The translations under genes were made by a program, and so were the position numbers. Under the pieces are notes generated by a model that saw nothing but the letters and a program-made list of their open reading frames with translations, had not been told where the DNA came from and made no database searches. Of a stretch of DNA of 64,000 bases, positions 55,402 to 63,848 are shown one piece after another; within the stretch, counting starts at the first letter, position 1, and each line of letters begins with the position of its first letter. Source of the stretch: Lysinibacillus sp. 2017. Its GTDB lineage: Bacteria > Bacillota > Bacilli > Bacillales_A > Planococcaceae. Location: contig NZ_CP029002.1 in the NCBI RefSeq assembly GCF_003073375.1, positions 1,040,001-1,104,000 on the forward strand. The letters run 5' to 3'.

Positions 55402-55437
55402 ATTCTAAAGTATAGTTCTTACTTTAGAATTTTTTTG
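55402..55437 (+). terminator. Intrinsic terminator after pgi
   Basis: ATTCTAAAGTA / TACTTTAGAAT perfect stem followed by seven T. Confidence 0.85.
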
Positions 55438-55540
55438 CATAGAAAATTGCTATTATAGGAATATTTCTACTTTTCGTCTCATACCATAATAGGTGAGAAT
55501 ACTAGTTATTACTTTAATTATATAAAACGATAAGTTAGTA

Positions 55541-55566
55541 ATTAATATTTACTAGTAAATATTAAT
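55541..55566 (+). promoter_or_regulatory. 26-bp perfect palindrome upstream of the Wzz/BY-kinase genes
   Basis: ATTAATATTTA-CTAG-TAAATATTAAT is identical to its own reverse complement over all 26 bases. It lies 26 bases before the TTG start of the chain-length regulator gene and downstream of a TATAAA at 55521. Candidate operator or leader hairpin; no T-run follows. Confidence 0.6.
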
Positions 55567-55592
55567 AACCATGGTTCAAGGGGGCACTATAA

Positions 55593-56327
55593 TTGGAAGA
55601 AACTATCAGCTTACAAGAAATCGCAAAAATAATACGAAAACGATTATTACTAATTATTATCCTAATGGTTATCAGTGTTGGAATAAGTGCTGGTATTAGT
55701 TTTTATGTATTAACCCCAATCTATCAAGCGCAAACGCAAATTTTAGTAAATCAAAATAGTAATCCTGAGGAAGCATATTCATGGAATTCAACAGAAACAG
55801 ATTTACGATTAATTAATACTTACAATGTCATCATAACAAGTCCGGTTATTTTAACTCCGGTCATAGAAGAACTTGAGTTAGATGTAACGCCGGGACAATT
55901 AATGAGCCAAATATCAGTGTCAAATGAAAGTGGCTCGAAAGTTGTAAACATCAGCGTGTTGGATGCCAATCCGTTACAGGCTGTTGAAATTTCCAATACA
56001 GTGGCAGAAGTGTTTAAAAAACAAATTCCGAAGCTCATGAGTGTTGATAATATTACGATTTTATCAGCCGCAAAACTAAGTGATACCCCAAGTCCAGTAA
56101 AACCAAATAAGAGGTTGAATATTGCAATTGCGGCAGTTATTGGTCTTATGTTAGGTGTAGGGATTGCATTTCTAATGGAACTTTTAGATACAACGATAAA
56201 GAATGAAAAGGATATTGAAGAGATTTTAGGTTTACCAGTTATAGGCGTAGTAGGTTCAATTGTTGAAGAGAAGGAAAAAAGATCTTCCCTTATTTCACGT
56301 AGAGCTAGGAGGAACTATAATGTTTAG
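55593..56327 (+). CDS. Wzz/CapA-like chain-length regulator and kinase activator
   Basis: 244 residues with two membrane helices (LLLIIILMVISVGISAGISFYVL near 15-37; IAIAAVIGLMLGVGIAFLMELL near 178-200) flanking an extracytoplasmic domain, the layout of Wzz/CpsC/EpsA proteins. PSPVKPNKRLNIAIA is a typical Pro-rich motif before the second helix. It activates the BY-kinase encoded next. TTG start with AAGGGGG upstream. It overlaps the kinase gene by eight bases. Confidence 0.9.
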   Translation: MEETISLQEIAKIIRKRLLLIIILMVISVGISAGISFYVLTPIYQAQTQILVNQNSNPEEAYSWNSTETDLRLINTYNVIITSPVILTPVIEELELDVTPGQLMSQISVSNESGSKVVNISVLDANPLQAVEISNTVAEVFKKQIPKLMSVDNITILSAAKLSDTPSPVKPNKRLNIAIAAVIGLMLGVGIAFLMELLDTTIKNEKDIEEILGLPVIGVVGSIVEEKEKRSSLISRRARRNYNV

Positions 56328-57039
56328 ACTGAGTAGAAAAAAGAAAAACAAGTTAGAAAGTTCAAAAGTAGCTCGAAAGCTTGTCACGATTTCTGAAACA
56401 AAATCATTCATTTTAGAGCAATTTCGTACGATTCGTACAAACATCACATTTTCAATGCCTGACCAAGAATTAAAAACAATTTTAGTTACCTCGTCTACAC
56501 CAGGGGAAGGGAAATCTACGAATGCGGCTAATCTTGGGGTAGTATTTGCCCAGGAAGGGAAAAGAGTCTTAATTATTGATGCAGATATGCGAAAACCTAC
56601 TTTGCATCAAACATTTAAAACCTTCAATAAAGTAGGTTTATCCAATGTAATTGCAAAAAAGGCAGCTTTTTATGAGGCTATACAAGAGACATTTATAGTT
56701 GGACTTTATGTCATAACAAGTGGCCCCATTCCACCAAATCCATCTGAATTACTTTCTTCAAAAGCGATGGATGCATTACTCCTTGATGTTAAGAAAGATT
56801 TTGACATCATTATTATCGACTCACCACCATTATTATCTGTATCGGATTCACAAATATTGGCAAATAAATGTGATGGCACGATATTAGTTGTAAATGCTGG
56901 TGTTGTCGAAAAGAGCGCTGTCCAAAAAGCGACAGCAATTTTGTCTACTTCTCAGTCGAAAATTTTAGGGGTTGTATTAAATAATTATGTAACACCCGGG
57001 CATCAGAAATATTATGAAGAGTACAATTTTGTTGAGTAA
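56320..57039 (+). CDS. cpsD: BY-type tyrosine kinase (CpsD/CapB/EpsB family)
   Basis: 239-residue bacterial tyrosine kinase. EQFRTIRTNITFS, Walker A TPGEGKST (about 58-65), Walker A' LIIDADMRKP, and Walker B DIIIIDSPPL. The C-terminus (YVTPGHQKYYEEYNF) has four tyrosines, fewer than many homologues. AGGAGG (56308-56313) sits before ATG 56320; the upstream in-frame ATG at 56260 lies within the activator gene. Counteracted by the phosphatase at 26483. Confidence 0.93.
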   Translation: MFRLSRKKKNKLESSKVARKLVTISETKSFILEQFRTIRTNITFSMPDQELKTILVTSSTPGEGKSTNAANLGVVFAQEGKRVLIIDADMRKPTLHQTFKTFNKVGLSNVIAKKAAFYEAIQETFIVGLYVITSGPIPPNPSELLSSKAMDALLLDVKKDFDIIIIDSPPLLSVSDSQILANKCDGTILVVNAGVVEKSAVQKATAILSTSQSKILGVVLNNYVTPGHQKYYEEYNFVE

Positions 57040-57156
57040 TTCACTTAAATAGTTACAATTTTCGAATTCTATTTCAGAATCGTAGCGCATACAATGACGT
57101 ACAGGCAATAAATTTTTGTCTAACAAAGAAGTAGTACTAGTTGAGGAGGAATAGCT

Positions 57157-57423
57157 GTGGATTCATTAAAAGTATCATCTCGTTCTAATCCCAATTCTGT
57201 TGCAGGGGCACTCGTGGCAGTTATACGAGATCAAGGATATGCAGAAATGCAGGCAGTAGGTGCTGGGGCACTCAATCAAGCGATTAAAGCGGTAGCCATT
57301 GCTCGTGGATTTGTTGCACCTAGTGGGACGGATTTAATTTGCGCACCCGCTTTCGCAGATATCGTTATCGCTGGTGAAGATCGTACGGCATTAAAACTAC
57401 TCGTTGAAAAAAGAACACGTTAA
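57157..57423 (+). CDS. spoVS: Stage V sporulation protein S
   Basis: 88-residue Alba-like protein needed for late sporulation in Bacillus. LKVSSRSNPNSVAGALVAVI, GAGALNQAIKAVAIARGFVAPSG and DLICAPAFADI are near-invariant in SpoVS. GTG start with GAGGAGG upstream. In B. subtilis it follows ymdB directly; here the 30-kb island separates them. Confidence 0.96.
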   Translation: MDSLKVSSRSNPNSVAGALVAVIRDQGYAEMQAVGAGALNQAIKAVAIARGFVAPSGTDLICAPAFADIVIAGEDRTALKLLVEKRTR

Positions 57424-57440
57424 TAATTTGAATAAATTTG

Positions 57441-57486
57441 AACACTTATACAAATGATAATTAAATCATTTGTATAAGTGTTTTTT
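57441..57486 (+). terminator. Intrinsic terminator after spoVS
   Basis: Eighteen-base-pair perfect stem (57441-57458 / 57465-57482) with a six-base loop and T-run. Confidence 0.92.
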
Positions 57487-57658
57487 CGTATTTGTGGGAA
57501 CGTTTCTAAAAGATTGCCGTTCCTATTATATAAGGAAAAATCCATGTTGTTGAACATTGTGTAAAAAACTTTCCGTCAAAGGTCTGATTTTTTGTCTCAA
57601 TATGACATTTGCAATAGAACCCTTACACACTTCATGTTAAACTAATGTAGGAATTTAT

Positions 57659-57785
57659 ATCCTTTCAACAGGTAACCAAACACCTGCTGAAAGGATTTGC
57701 CTCTGGCGGATGTCATGAATTTGGTATGGAGTTCTTTGTGCAAGCACAAAGCCTAATTCGTACGCAATTATGCGGAGGCATAATT
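57659..57785 (+). repeat. Structured intergenic element, copy B
   Basis: About 127 bp, homologous to copy A (14287-14412). Hairpin 1: ATCCTTTCA-CAGGT paired with ACCTG-TGAAAGGAT, different in sequence from copy A but again paired. Core GCCTCTGGCGGATGTCA; stem GAATT / AATTC around hairpin CTTTGTGC-AA-GCACAAAG; last hairpin AATTATGC-GGAG-GCATAATT. It lies in the 400-base gap before korA, 101 bases from its start codon. The gap before it (57487-57658) shows only a weak extended -10 (TGTTAAACT, 57635-57643). Confidence 0.75.
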
Positions 57786-57886
57786 GATCTCTAACTAGCT
57801 GTTTTTTACACGGCTAACGTAAAAAATAAAGCTTTTTGTTAAGGCTTTATTCACTATATAAAAAGCAATCTTAAGGAGATGTTGAC

Positions 57887-59620
57887 ATGTTACATCAGCT
57901 TTCATGGAAAGTCGGTGGGCAACAAGGTGAAGGGATCGAGAGTACTGGTGAAATTTTCTCGATGGCAATGAATCGTTTAGGTTATTTCCTATACGGTTAT
58001 CGTCATTTCTCTTCTCGTATTAAAGGTGGCCATACGAATAATAAAATTACGGTTCGTCCAACCGAAGTACGTTCGATTGCGGACGATTTAGATATTTTAG
58101 TGGCGTTCGATCAAGAAACAATCGACGTAAACTATAAAGAATTAACACCATCGAGTATTATTTTAGCGGATGCAAAGTTTAATCCAAAAAATCCTGAAGA
58201 CTCAGTGGCACCACTTTATGCAGTGCCATTTACTGAAATCGCTGCAGAACTAGGTACTTCATTAATGAAGAACATGGTTGCAATTGGAGCAACAGCAGCT
58301 CTTATAAATTTAGATGAATCGGTTTTCCAAAGTGTTGTAGACGAAATTTTCGGCCGTAAAGGCGAAGAAGTTGTTGCGAAAAACATCGAAGCTATTGAAC
58401 GCGGTCGCGCAGCAATCGCAGAACAAATTGGAGAACGTGTTGGCGCATGGCAATTAGTCCCGGCAGACGGTAAACACCGCATGTTCATGATTGGAAATGA
58501 TGCAGTAGCACTAGGTGCACTTGCAGCAGGTTCTCGTTTCATGGCAGCATATCCAATTACACCAGCTTCTGAAATCATGGAATACATGATTAAAAAGCTT
58601 CCTTTAGTAGGTGGCGCGGTTATTCAAACAGAAGATGAAATCGCAGCTGCAACAATGGCGATTGGTGCAAACTATGGTGGTGTTCGTGCATTTACAGCCT
58701 CAGCTGGTCCTGGTCTTTCATTAATGATGGAAGCAATCGGTCTTTCAGGCATGACAGAGCAACCGCTTGTTATCTTTGATACGCAGCGTGGTGGCCCATC
58801 AACAGGTTTACCAACAAAGCAAGAGCAATCGGATTTAATGGCCATGATCTATGGTACACACGGTGAAATCCCGAAAGTTGTAATCGCACCTTCAACAATG
58901 GAAGAAGCGTTTTACGATACGATTCAAGCGTTTAATATCGCAGAAGAATTACAGTTACCAGTTATCGTTATGACCGATTTACAATTAGCATTAGGTAAGC
59001 AAACTGTAGAACCATTTGATTACAGCAAAATTGAAATTCGCCGCGGTAAAATTGTGAATTCAGTTGAAGATGAAGAAACAAAAGATTACTTCAAGCGCTT
59101 TGAAAATACAGAAGACGGTGTTTCACCACGTATTTTACCCGGAACAAAAGGTGGTATTCACCATGTAACTGGTGTTGAACATGATGAAACTGGGAAGCCA
59201 TCAGAAGCAACAGGTAATCGTCGTACGCAAATGGATAAACGTATGCGTAAATTACAAGCATTAAACTTTAAAAATGCTGTATATACGAATGCACCACATG
59301 ATGAGGCAGACGTATTATTAGTAGGCTTTAACTCTACACGCGGTGCATTAGAAGAAGCGCAAGAAGCATTAAATGCAGAAGGTGTAAAAGTGAACCATGC
59401 ACATATTAAATTAGTTCACCCATTCCCTGCTGAAGAAATGTCTGCATTAATGGATAAAGCGAAAAAAGTCATCGTCGTTGAAAATAACGCAACAGGTCAA
59501 TTAGCAAAAATCATAAAAATGAGCATTGGCGGTCACGCGAAGATGAAATCAATTTTAAAATACGATGGCACACCATTCTTACCTCGTGAATTAACAAACT
59601 TAGTGAAGGAGGAAATTTAA
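57887..59620 (+). CDS. korA: 2-oxoacid:ferredoxin oxidoreductase alpha subunit (gamma-alpha fusion)
   Basis: 577 residues: an N-terminal gamma domain (GGQQGEGIESTGEIFS, SRIKGGHTNNKI) fused to the alpha pyrimidine-binding domain (AAYPITPASEIMEYM, GPGLSLMMEAIGL, GGPSTGLPTKQEQSD) and a transketolase C-terminal domain. With KorB it oxidatively decarboxylates 2-oxoacids (probably 2-oxoglutarate) to the acyl-CoA, reducing ferredoxin. AAGGAGATG ribosome binding site. Common in Bacillales next to spoVS/ymdB. Confidence 0.93.
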   Translation: MLHQLSWKVGGQQGEGIESTGEIFSMAMNRLGYFLYGYRHFSSRIKGGHTNNKITVRPTEVRSIADDLDILVAFDQETIDVNYKELTPSSIILADAKFNPKNPEDSVAPLYAVPFTEIAAELGTSLMKNMVAIGATAALINLDESVFQSVVDEIFGRKGEEVVAKNIEAIERGRAAIAEQIGERVGAWQLVPADGKHRMFMIGNDAVALGALAAGSRFMAAYPITPASEIMEYMIKKLPLVGGAVIQTEDEIAAATMAIGANYGGVRAFTASAGPGLSLMMEAIGLSGMTEQPLVIFDTQRGGPSTGLPTKQEQSDLMAMIYGTHGEIPKVVIAPSTMEEAFYDTIQAFNIAEELQLPVIVMTDLQLALGKQTVEPFDYSKIEIRRGKIVNSVEDEETKDYFKRFENTEDGVSPRILPGTKGGIHHVTGVEHDETGKPSEATGNRRTQMDKRMRKLQALNFKNAVYTNAPHDEADVLLVGFNSTRGALEEAQEALNAEGVKVNHAHIKLVHPFPAEEMSALMDKAKKVIVVENNATGQLAKIIKMSIGGHAKMKSILKYDGTPFLPRELTNLVKEEI

Positions 59621-59622
59621 TC

Positions 59623-60489
59623 ATGGCAACATTTAAAGATTTCCGAAATTCCGTAAAACCGAACTGGTGCCCAGGTTGTGGTGACTTCTCCGTTCAAGCT
59701 GCGATCCAACGTGCTGCAGCAAACGTAGGCTATGAGCCGAATGAATTAGCGGTTATCTCAGGTATCGGCTGTTCAGGTCGTATTTCTGGATATATTAACT
59801 CTTATGGTTTCCACGGCATTCACGGTCGTGCATTACCAATCGCACAAGGCTTAAAAATGGCCAACAAAGATTTAAAAGTTATCGCTTCAGGTGGTGACGG
59901 TGATGGTTTTGCAATCGGTATGGGTCACACAATCCATGCAATTCGTCGTAATATTGATATCACTTACGTTGTTATGGATAACCAAATTTACGGTTTAACA
60001 AAAGGGCAAACATCTCCACGTTCGGCAGCTGGTTTCATTACGAAATCAACGCCAGGTGGTGCGATTGAGCCGTCTTTAAAACCGTTAGAAGTGGCATTAA
60101 CAAGCGGAGCTACATTTGTTGCACAAAGCTTCTCAACTGATATTAAAGAATTAACAGCGATTATCGAAGCTGGTTTAAATCATAAAGGTTTCTCATTCAT
60201 TAACGTATTCTCACCATGTGTCACATACAACAAAGTCAATACGTATGAATGGTTTAAAGAAAACTTAACGAAACTATCCGATATCGAAGGTTACGACAAT
60301 ACAAATCGTGAGCTAGCAATGCAAACGGTCATGAAGAATGAAGGATTAGTAACAGGAATTATTTATCACGATCAAGAAACGACTTCTTATCAAGATAAAG
60401 TTAAAGGTTACTCTGAGCTTCCATTAACAGATATCGATATTAGCTTATCAGAAGCACAATTCGATCAATTAATTAAAGAGTTTATGTAA
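59623..60489 (+). CDS. korB: 2-oxoacid:ferredoxin oxidoreductase beta subunit
   Basis: 288 residues; thiamine diphosphate and [4Fe-4S]-binding subunit. WCPGCGDFSVQAAI and GIGCSGRI contain the cluster cysteines; GGDGDGFAIGMGH...MDNQIYGLTKGQTSPRS is the TPP-Mg motif (GDG...N). Two bases after korA, with GGAGG in the korA end. A terminator follows. Confidence 0.94.
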   Translation: MATFKDFRNSVKPNWCPGCGDFSVQAAIQRAAANVGYEPNELAVISGIGCSGRISGYINSYGFHGIHGRALPIAQGLKMANKDLKVIASGGDGDGFAIGMGHTIHAIRRNIDITYVVMDNQIYGLTKGQTSPRSAAGFITKSTPGGAIEPSLKPLEVALTSGATFVAQSFSTDIKELTAIIEAGLNHKGFSFINVFSPCVTYNKVNTYEWFKENLTKLSDIEGYDNTNRELAMQTVMKNEGLVTGIIYHDQETTSYQDKVKGYSELPLTDIDISLSEAQFDQLIKEFM

Positions 60490-60499
60490 TTTTAACTAT

Positions 60500-60540
60500 A
60501 CTGTACTCGTAAGTGACAAACTTACAAGTGCAGTTTTTTT
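60500..60540 (+). terminator. Intrinsic terminator after korB
   Basis: Imperfect 15-base stem around ACTGTACTCGTAAGT / ACTTACAAGTGCAGT (one wobble, one mismatch), then seven T. Confidence 0.8.
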
Positions 60541-61088
60541 ATGGAAATTTATAGCCTAAATAGTTTTGGGCATAGATTTATAATAAGTTCCTTAAATAAT
60601 CCATTAAAATTGACGAAATTGTGTCTTAAGAGGGAATTTTTTGATTTGTTTTCATTTTTAAATTTCCAGTAATAATTGTTATTATTTTGATTTAATGTAA
60701 AATAGTAAAAAATAAAAGCCCCATTTTTTAATAAAAAAAATAAAAAAGCACCATTTCAAAGAGAATTAACACTTAATTTGTTAATAAAAATACTTTTATG
60801 TTAAAAAAAGTAATGGTATAAATTGCTTAATTTTCAATTTAAAATGTTAAGAATTTTTTCAAAAATGACACTTTTATTAAAATATTGACTGTAGTACAAT
60901 ATGGGTAACGAATAATTACATGCATTAGTAATTACTGAGAATTAGTAGATATAGAGAAAAATATGCTTGTATTTAACCGTTAAATAGATAAATTTGATAA
61001 TTTTTCAATTTAGGGAAATGCGTAATGGTGTTAAATGTGTTCTAAATACAATTCAAAACGAATTAACTTCAGTTAGGGGATGGATTTT
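60541..61088. other. AT-rich intergenic region after korB
   Basis: About 550 bases, very AT-rich, without a supported gene. It holds possible promoter parts (TTGACT at 60885, TACAAT at 60895) that are badly spaced. It marks the switch from the ymdB-spoVS-korAB neighbourhood to hemW-hrcA-grpE. Confidence 0.45.
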
Positions 61089-61415
61089 ATGAATAATCAA
61101 ATTCAACTTATTGTGCCAGAGTGGTTTATTTTAGATGAACTACATATTATTGAGACCATTGTTAGCGAGAACTCTGCTAATGTAGGAATCGTCGTAGCGG
61201 GGGAAAATTTTGATGCATCAAAATACTGCTGCCCAACTGTAAGGCTTTATATGATCCGTTTAGTTGACAATCAATACGAACTAATGAAAGAATTAGACTC
61301 ATTCCAATTCCGAACAGTGGAAGAAGCAAAGGCTTTCTCAGCAAAATTACCAAAATTAAATGCCATTGACTTAATTATGATGGTCAATAAAGAAGAACCG
61401 ATTTTCTCAATGTAA
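61089..61415 (+). CDS. Small hypothetical protein
   Basis: 108 residues, not recognised. MNNQIQLIVPEWFILDELHIIE...NVGIVVAGENFDAS, then CCPTVRLYMIRLVDNQYELM and FRTVEEAKAFSAKLP. No signal peptide or membrane segment; predicted mixed alpha/beta and acidic. ATG 61089 is preferred (AGGGGA about nine bases earlier) over ATG 61080. It is a single gene between two terminators, so it has its own transcript. The adjacent cysteines (CC) are the only unusual residues. Confidence 0.65.
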   Translation: MNNQIQLIVPEWFILDELHIIETIVSENSANVGIVVAGENFDASKYCCPTVRLYMIRLVDNQYELMKELDSFQFRTVEEAKAFSAKLPKLNAIDLIMMVNKEEPIFSM

Positions 61416-61424
61416 TAATCGCTC

Positions 61425-61453
61425 CCGTACTCTAACTTGAGTACGGTTTTTTT
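61425..61453 (+). terminator. Intrinsic terminator after the small gene
   Basis: CCGTACTC / GAGTACGG perfect stem, then seven T. Confidence 0.88.
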
Positions 61454-61454
61454 G

Positions 61455-61487
61455 TTTCTTCGTATTAATTGTATTTTAACGAAGAAA
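61455..61487 (+). repeat. Inverted repeat upstream of hemW
   Basis: TTTCTTCGT and ACGAAGAAA, exact inverses 15 bases apart, 49 bases before the hemW start. It could be an operator or a leader hairpin. Confidence 0.45.
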
Positions 61488-61536
61488 AGATAAAATGAAT
61501 AAGAACATTGAATTATATATAAAGGAAGTGATTGAA

Positions 61537-62679
61537 ATGGCTAGAGGTGTATATATTCACATTCCTTTTTGTCATCAAATTTGTAATTACTGCGATTTTA
61601 ATAAAGTGTTTTTTAAAAATCAGCCTGTAGATGAATATATCGAAGCGCTTGGACGTGAAATGGAGATGACCGTCAACAAGATGCCTGAAGCATTTACTAA
61701 TGTGGAAACGATTTTTCTAGGCGGCGGAACTCCAACCGCACTTTCAGCAGTACAAATTGAAAAATTATTACAGCTTATTGCGAAACATATTCCTATGTCT
61801 AACGTAAAAGAATTTAGTAGTGAAGCAAATCCAGATGAGCTAACGATTGAAAAACTGCAAGCACTTTATAACGGCGGTGTGAATCGCTTAAGTATGGGTG
61901 TCCAATCGTTTGATCAAGCATTATTAACGAAAATAGGGCGTACTCATTCGAATGAACATGTATACGAAACGATTAAAAATGCTAAAAAAGTTGGATTTGA
62001 AAATATAAGCATCGATTTAATGTACGGTTTACCAGGACAATCAATGGAGCAATGGAAAGAAACATTACAAAAAGCGTTTGAATTAAAGTTGCCTCATTAT
62101 TCAGCGTATTCGTTAATTGTCGAGCCAAAAACGATTTTTTATATTCAACACGCAAAGGGTAAGTTAAATTTACCGACAGAAGATTTAGAAGCCAATATGT
62201 ACGGTGTATTGATGGAAGAAATGGAAGCACACGGATTACATCAATACGAAATAAGTAACTTTGCGCATAAAGGTTACGAGTCCACACATAATAAAATTTA
62301 TTGGGATAATGATGAGTACGCTGGCTTTGGTGCAGGTGCACATGGTTATCTTGAAGGAATTCGTTATTCTAATGTTGCCCCAATTAAAAAGTACATTGAA
62401 ACAGTTATGGCAGGAGAACGTCCTTTATTGCAAGAACACGAGGTAACTAAGGAAGAAAAAATAGAAGAGCAAATGTTTTTGGGTTTACGAAAAGTGGAAG
62501 GTGTGTCTTACCAATCATTTGAAAATAAGTTCCATGAACCCATGCAAAGTTATTTTGAAGAGATTATTCAAGAATTGAAAAACAGAAAGTTACTGGATGT
62601 AGACGAATTAGGAATTCGTTTGACTCGTCAAGGGCGATTCGTTGGTAATGAAGTATTTCTACGCTTTTTGATGGAATAA
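61537..62679 (+). CDS. hemW: Radical SAM heme chaperone HemW
   Basis: 380 residues. IHIPFCHQICNYCDF holds the CxxxCxxC cluster site (Cys12, 16, 19), without the extra cysteine of true coproporphyrinogen dehydrogenase HemN. GGGTPTAL, MGVQSFDQALLTKIGR and YGLPGQSMEQW follow. HemW binds heme and delivers it to respiratory proteins. ATG 61537 is chosen with AAGGAAG upstream; the ATG at 61495 would add 14 residues. Order hemW-hrcA-grpE is standard, but lepA, usually before hemW, is not in the window. Confidence 0.93.
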   Translation: MARGVYIHIPFCHQICNYCDFNKVFFKNQPVDEYIEALGREMEMTVNKMPEAFTNVETIFLGGGTPTALSAVQIEKLLQLIAKHIPMSNVKEFSSEANPDELTIEKLQALYNGGVNRLSMGVQSFDQALLTKIGRTHSNEHVYETIKNAKKVGFENISIDLMYGLPGQSMEQWKETLQKAFELKLPHYSAYSLIVEPKTIFYIQHAKGKLNLPTEDLEANMYGVLMEEMEAHGLHQYEISNFAHKGYESTHNKIYWDNDEYAGFGAGAHGYLEGIRYSNVAPIKKYIETVMAGERPLLQEHEVTKEEKIEEQMFLGLRKVEGVSYQSFENKFHEPMQSYFEEIIQELKNRKLLDVDELGIRLTRQGRFVGNEVFLRFLME

Positions 62680-62720
62680 TGACATAAAAAAAAGATTCTT
62701 AAAAAAATGATGCGAATTCA

Positions 62721-62749
62721 TTGACATCAATTTAGAGATTTGCTAATTT
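62721..62749 (+). promoter_or_regulatory. Sigma-A promoter of the hrcA-grpE operon
   Basis: Consensus TTGACA (62721-62726), 17-base spacer, and TAATTT with an extended TGC (62741-62743). Confidence 0.65.
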
Positions 62750-62759
62750 ATATAATATA

Positions 62760-62786
62760 TTAGCACTCCACTTAAATGAGTGCTAA
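62760..62786 (+). promoter_or_regulatory. CIRCE operator
   Basis: TTAGCACTC-N9-GAGTGCTAA, a perfect match to the CIRCE element bound by HrcA, near the expected transcription start. Confidence 0.98.
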
Positions 62787-62800
62787 CAGAGGTGAAAAAG

Positions 62801-63820
62801 ATGTTAACAAATCGGCAGTTACAAATATTACAAGTAATCGTAGATGATTTTGTGATGTCTGCTCAGCCTGTTGGTTCGCGTCAATTATCTAAAAAGGAAG
62901 GCATTACGTATAGTGCAGCAACAATTCGAAATGAGATGGCGGATTTAGAGGAGTTGGGCTTTTTAGAAAAAACGCATACTTCTTCAGGACGAGTCCCATC
63001 AGAAAAGGGGTATCGTTTTTACGTCGACCATTTATTACAACCTCAAGTCATTAAGCCTGGAGAGGTCGAACAAATCCATACTTTATTTGAAAAACAAATT
63101 TTCGAAGCCGAGCAGCTTATAAGAGAGTCCGCTAATATTTTATCGGAACTTACTACTTATACAACTATTTTACTCGGACCGGATGTGCAAAAGCATCGCG
63201 TAAAAAAATTCCAAATCGTTCCACTTACGGAACAAACGGCTGTAGCCATTATCGTTACAGATAATGGACATGTCGAAAATAGACCACTAACATTACCACC
63301 TGGGATTAGTCCAACCGATATTGAAAAGATGGTAAATATATTAAATGATCGTTTAGTCGGTATTCCGCTTCATGACTTACCAAGAAAATTAGAAACTGAA
63401 GCGTTATCAGTACTTAAACAACATGTGAGTGCATCCGAAACGATTATTAAGTCATTCCTTTCAATTCCATCTGTACAGTCTGAAGGTAAGGTTTATTATG
63501 GTGGTAAATCCAATATGTTAAACCAACCAGAATTTCATGATTTTAATAAAATGCGTATGTTTTTAGATCTCATCGACAAAGAGAGCCAAGTGCAAGCATT
63601 ATTTGATCAGCCAAATCAAGATATTCAAATTCGAATTGGCTCAGAAAATAATCATTTAGCAATGGAAGATTGTAGCGTCATTACCGCTTCATTTTTAGTA
63701 GGTGAAGAGCAACAAGGAGCAATCGCGATTATCGGTCCAACTCGAATGGATTATAAGCGAGTTGTCACATTGTTAGATGTAATGCGTCGCAGCTTATCTC
63801 AAGCCTTTTTCAAAGGATAA
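62801..63820 (+). CDS. hrcA: Heat-inducible transcription repressor HrcA
   Basis: 339 residues; N-terminal winged helix (LTNRQLQILQVIVDDFV, GSRQLSKKEGITYSAATIRNEMADLEELGFLEKTHTSSGR in part) and a C-terminal GAF-like domain ending GPTRMDYKRVVTLLDVM. Represses hrcA-grpE-dnaK-dnaJ and groESL through CIRCE, which is present just upstream, so it is self-regulated. ATG 62801 with AGAGGTG; the ATG at 62780 overlaps the operator. Confidence 0.97.
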   Translation: MLTNRQLQILQVIVDDFVMSAQPVGSRQLSKKEGITYSAATIRNEMADLEELGFLEKTHTSSGRVPSEKGYRFYVDHLLQPQVIKPGEVEQIHTLFEKQIFEAEQLIRESANILSELTTYTTILLGPDVQKHRVKKFQIVPLTEQTAVAIIVTDNGHVENRPLTLPPGISPTDIEKMVNILNDRLVGIPLHDLPRKLETEALSVLKQHVSASETIIKSFLSIPSVQSEGKVYYGGKSNMLNQPEFHDFNKMRMFLDLIDKESQVQALFDQPNQDIQIRIGSENNHLAMEDCSVITASFLVGEEQQGAIAIIGPTRMDYKRVVTLLDVMRRSLSQAFFKG

Positions 63821-63848
63821 ACATGAGATGTAATAAGGAGGAAATCAA

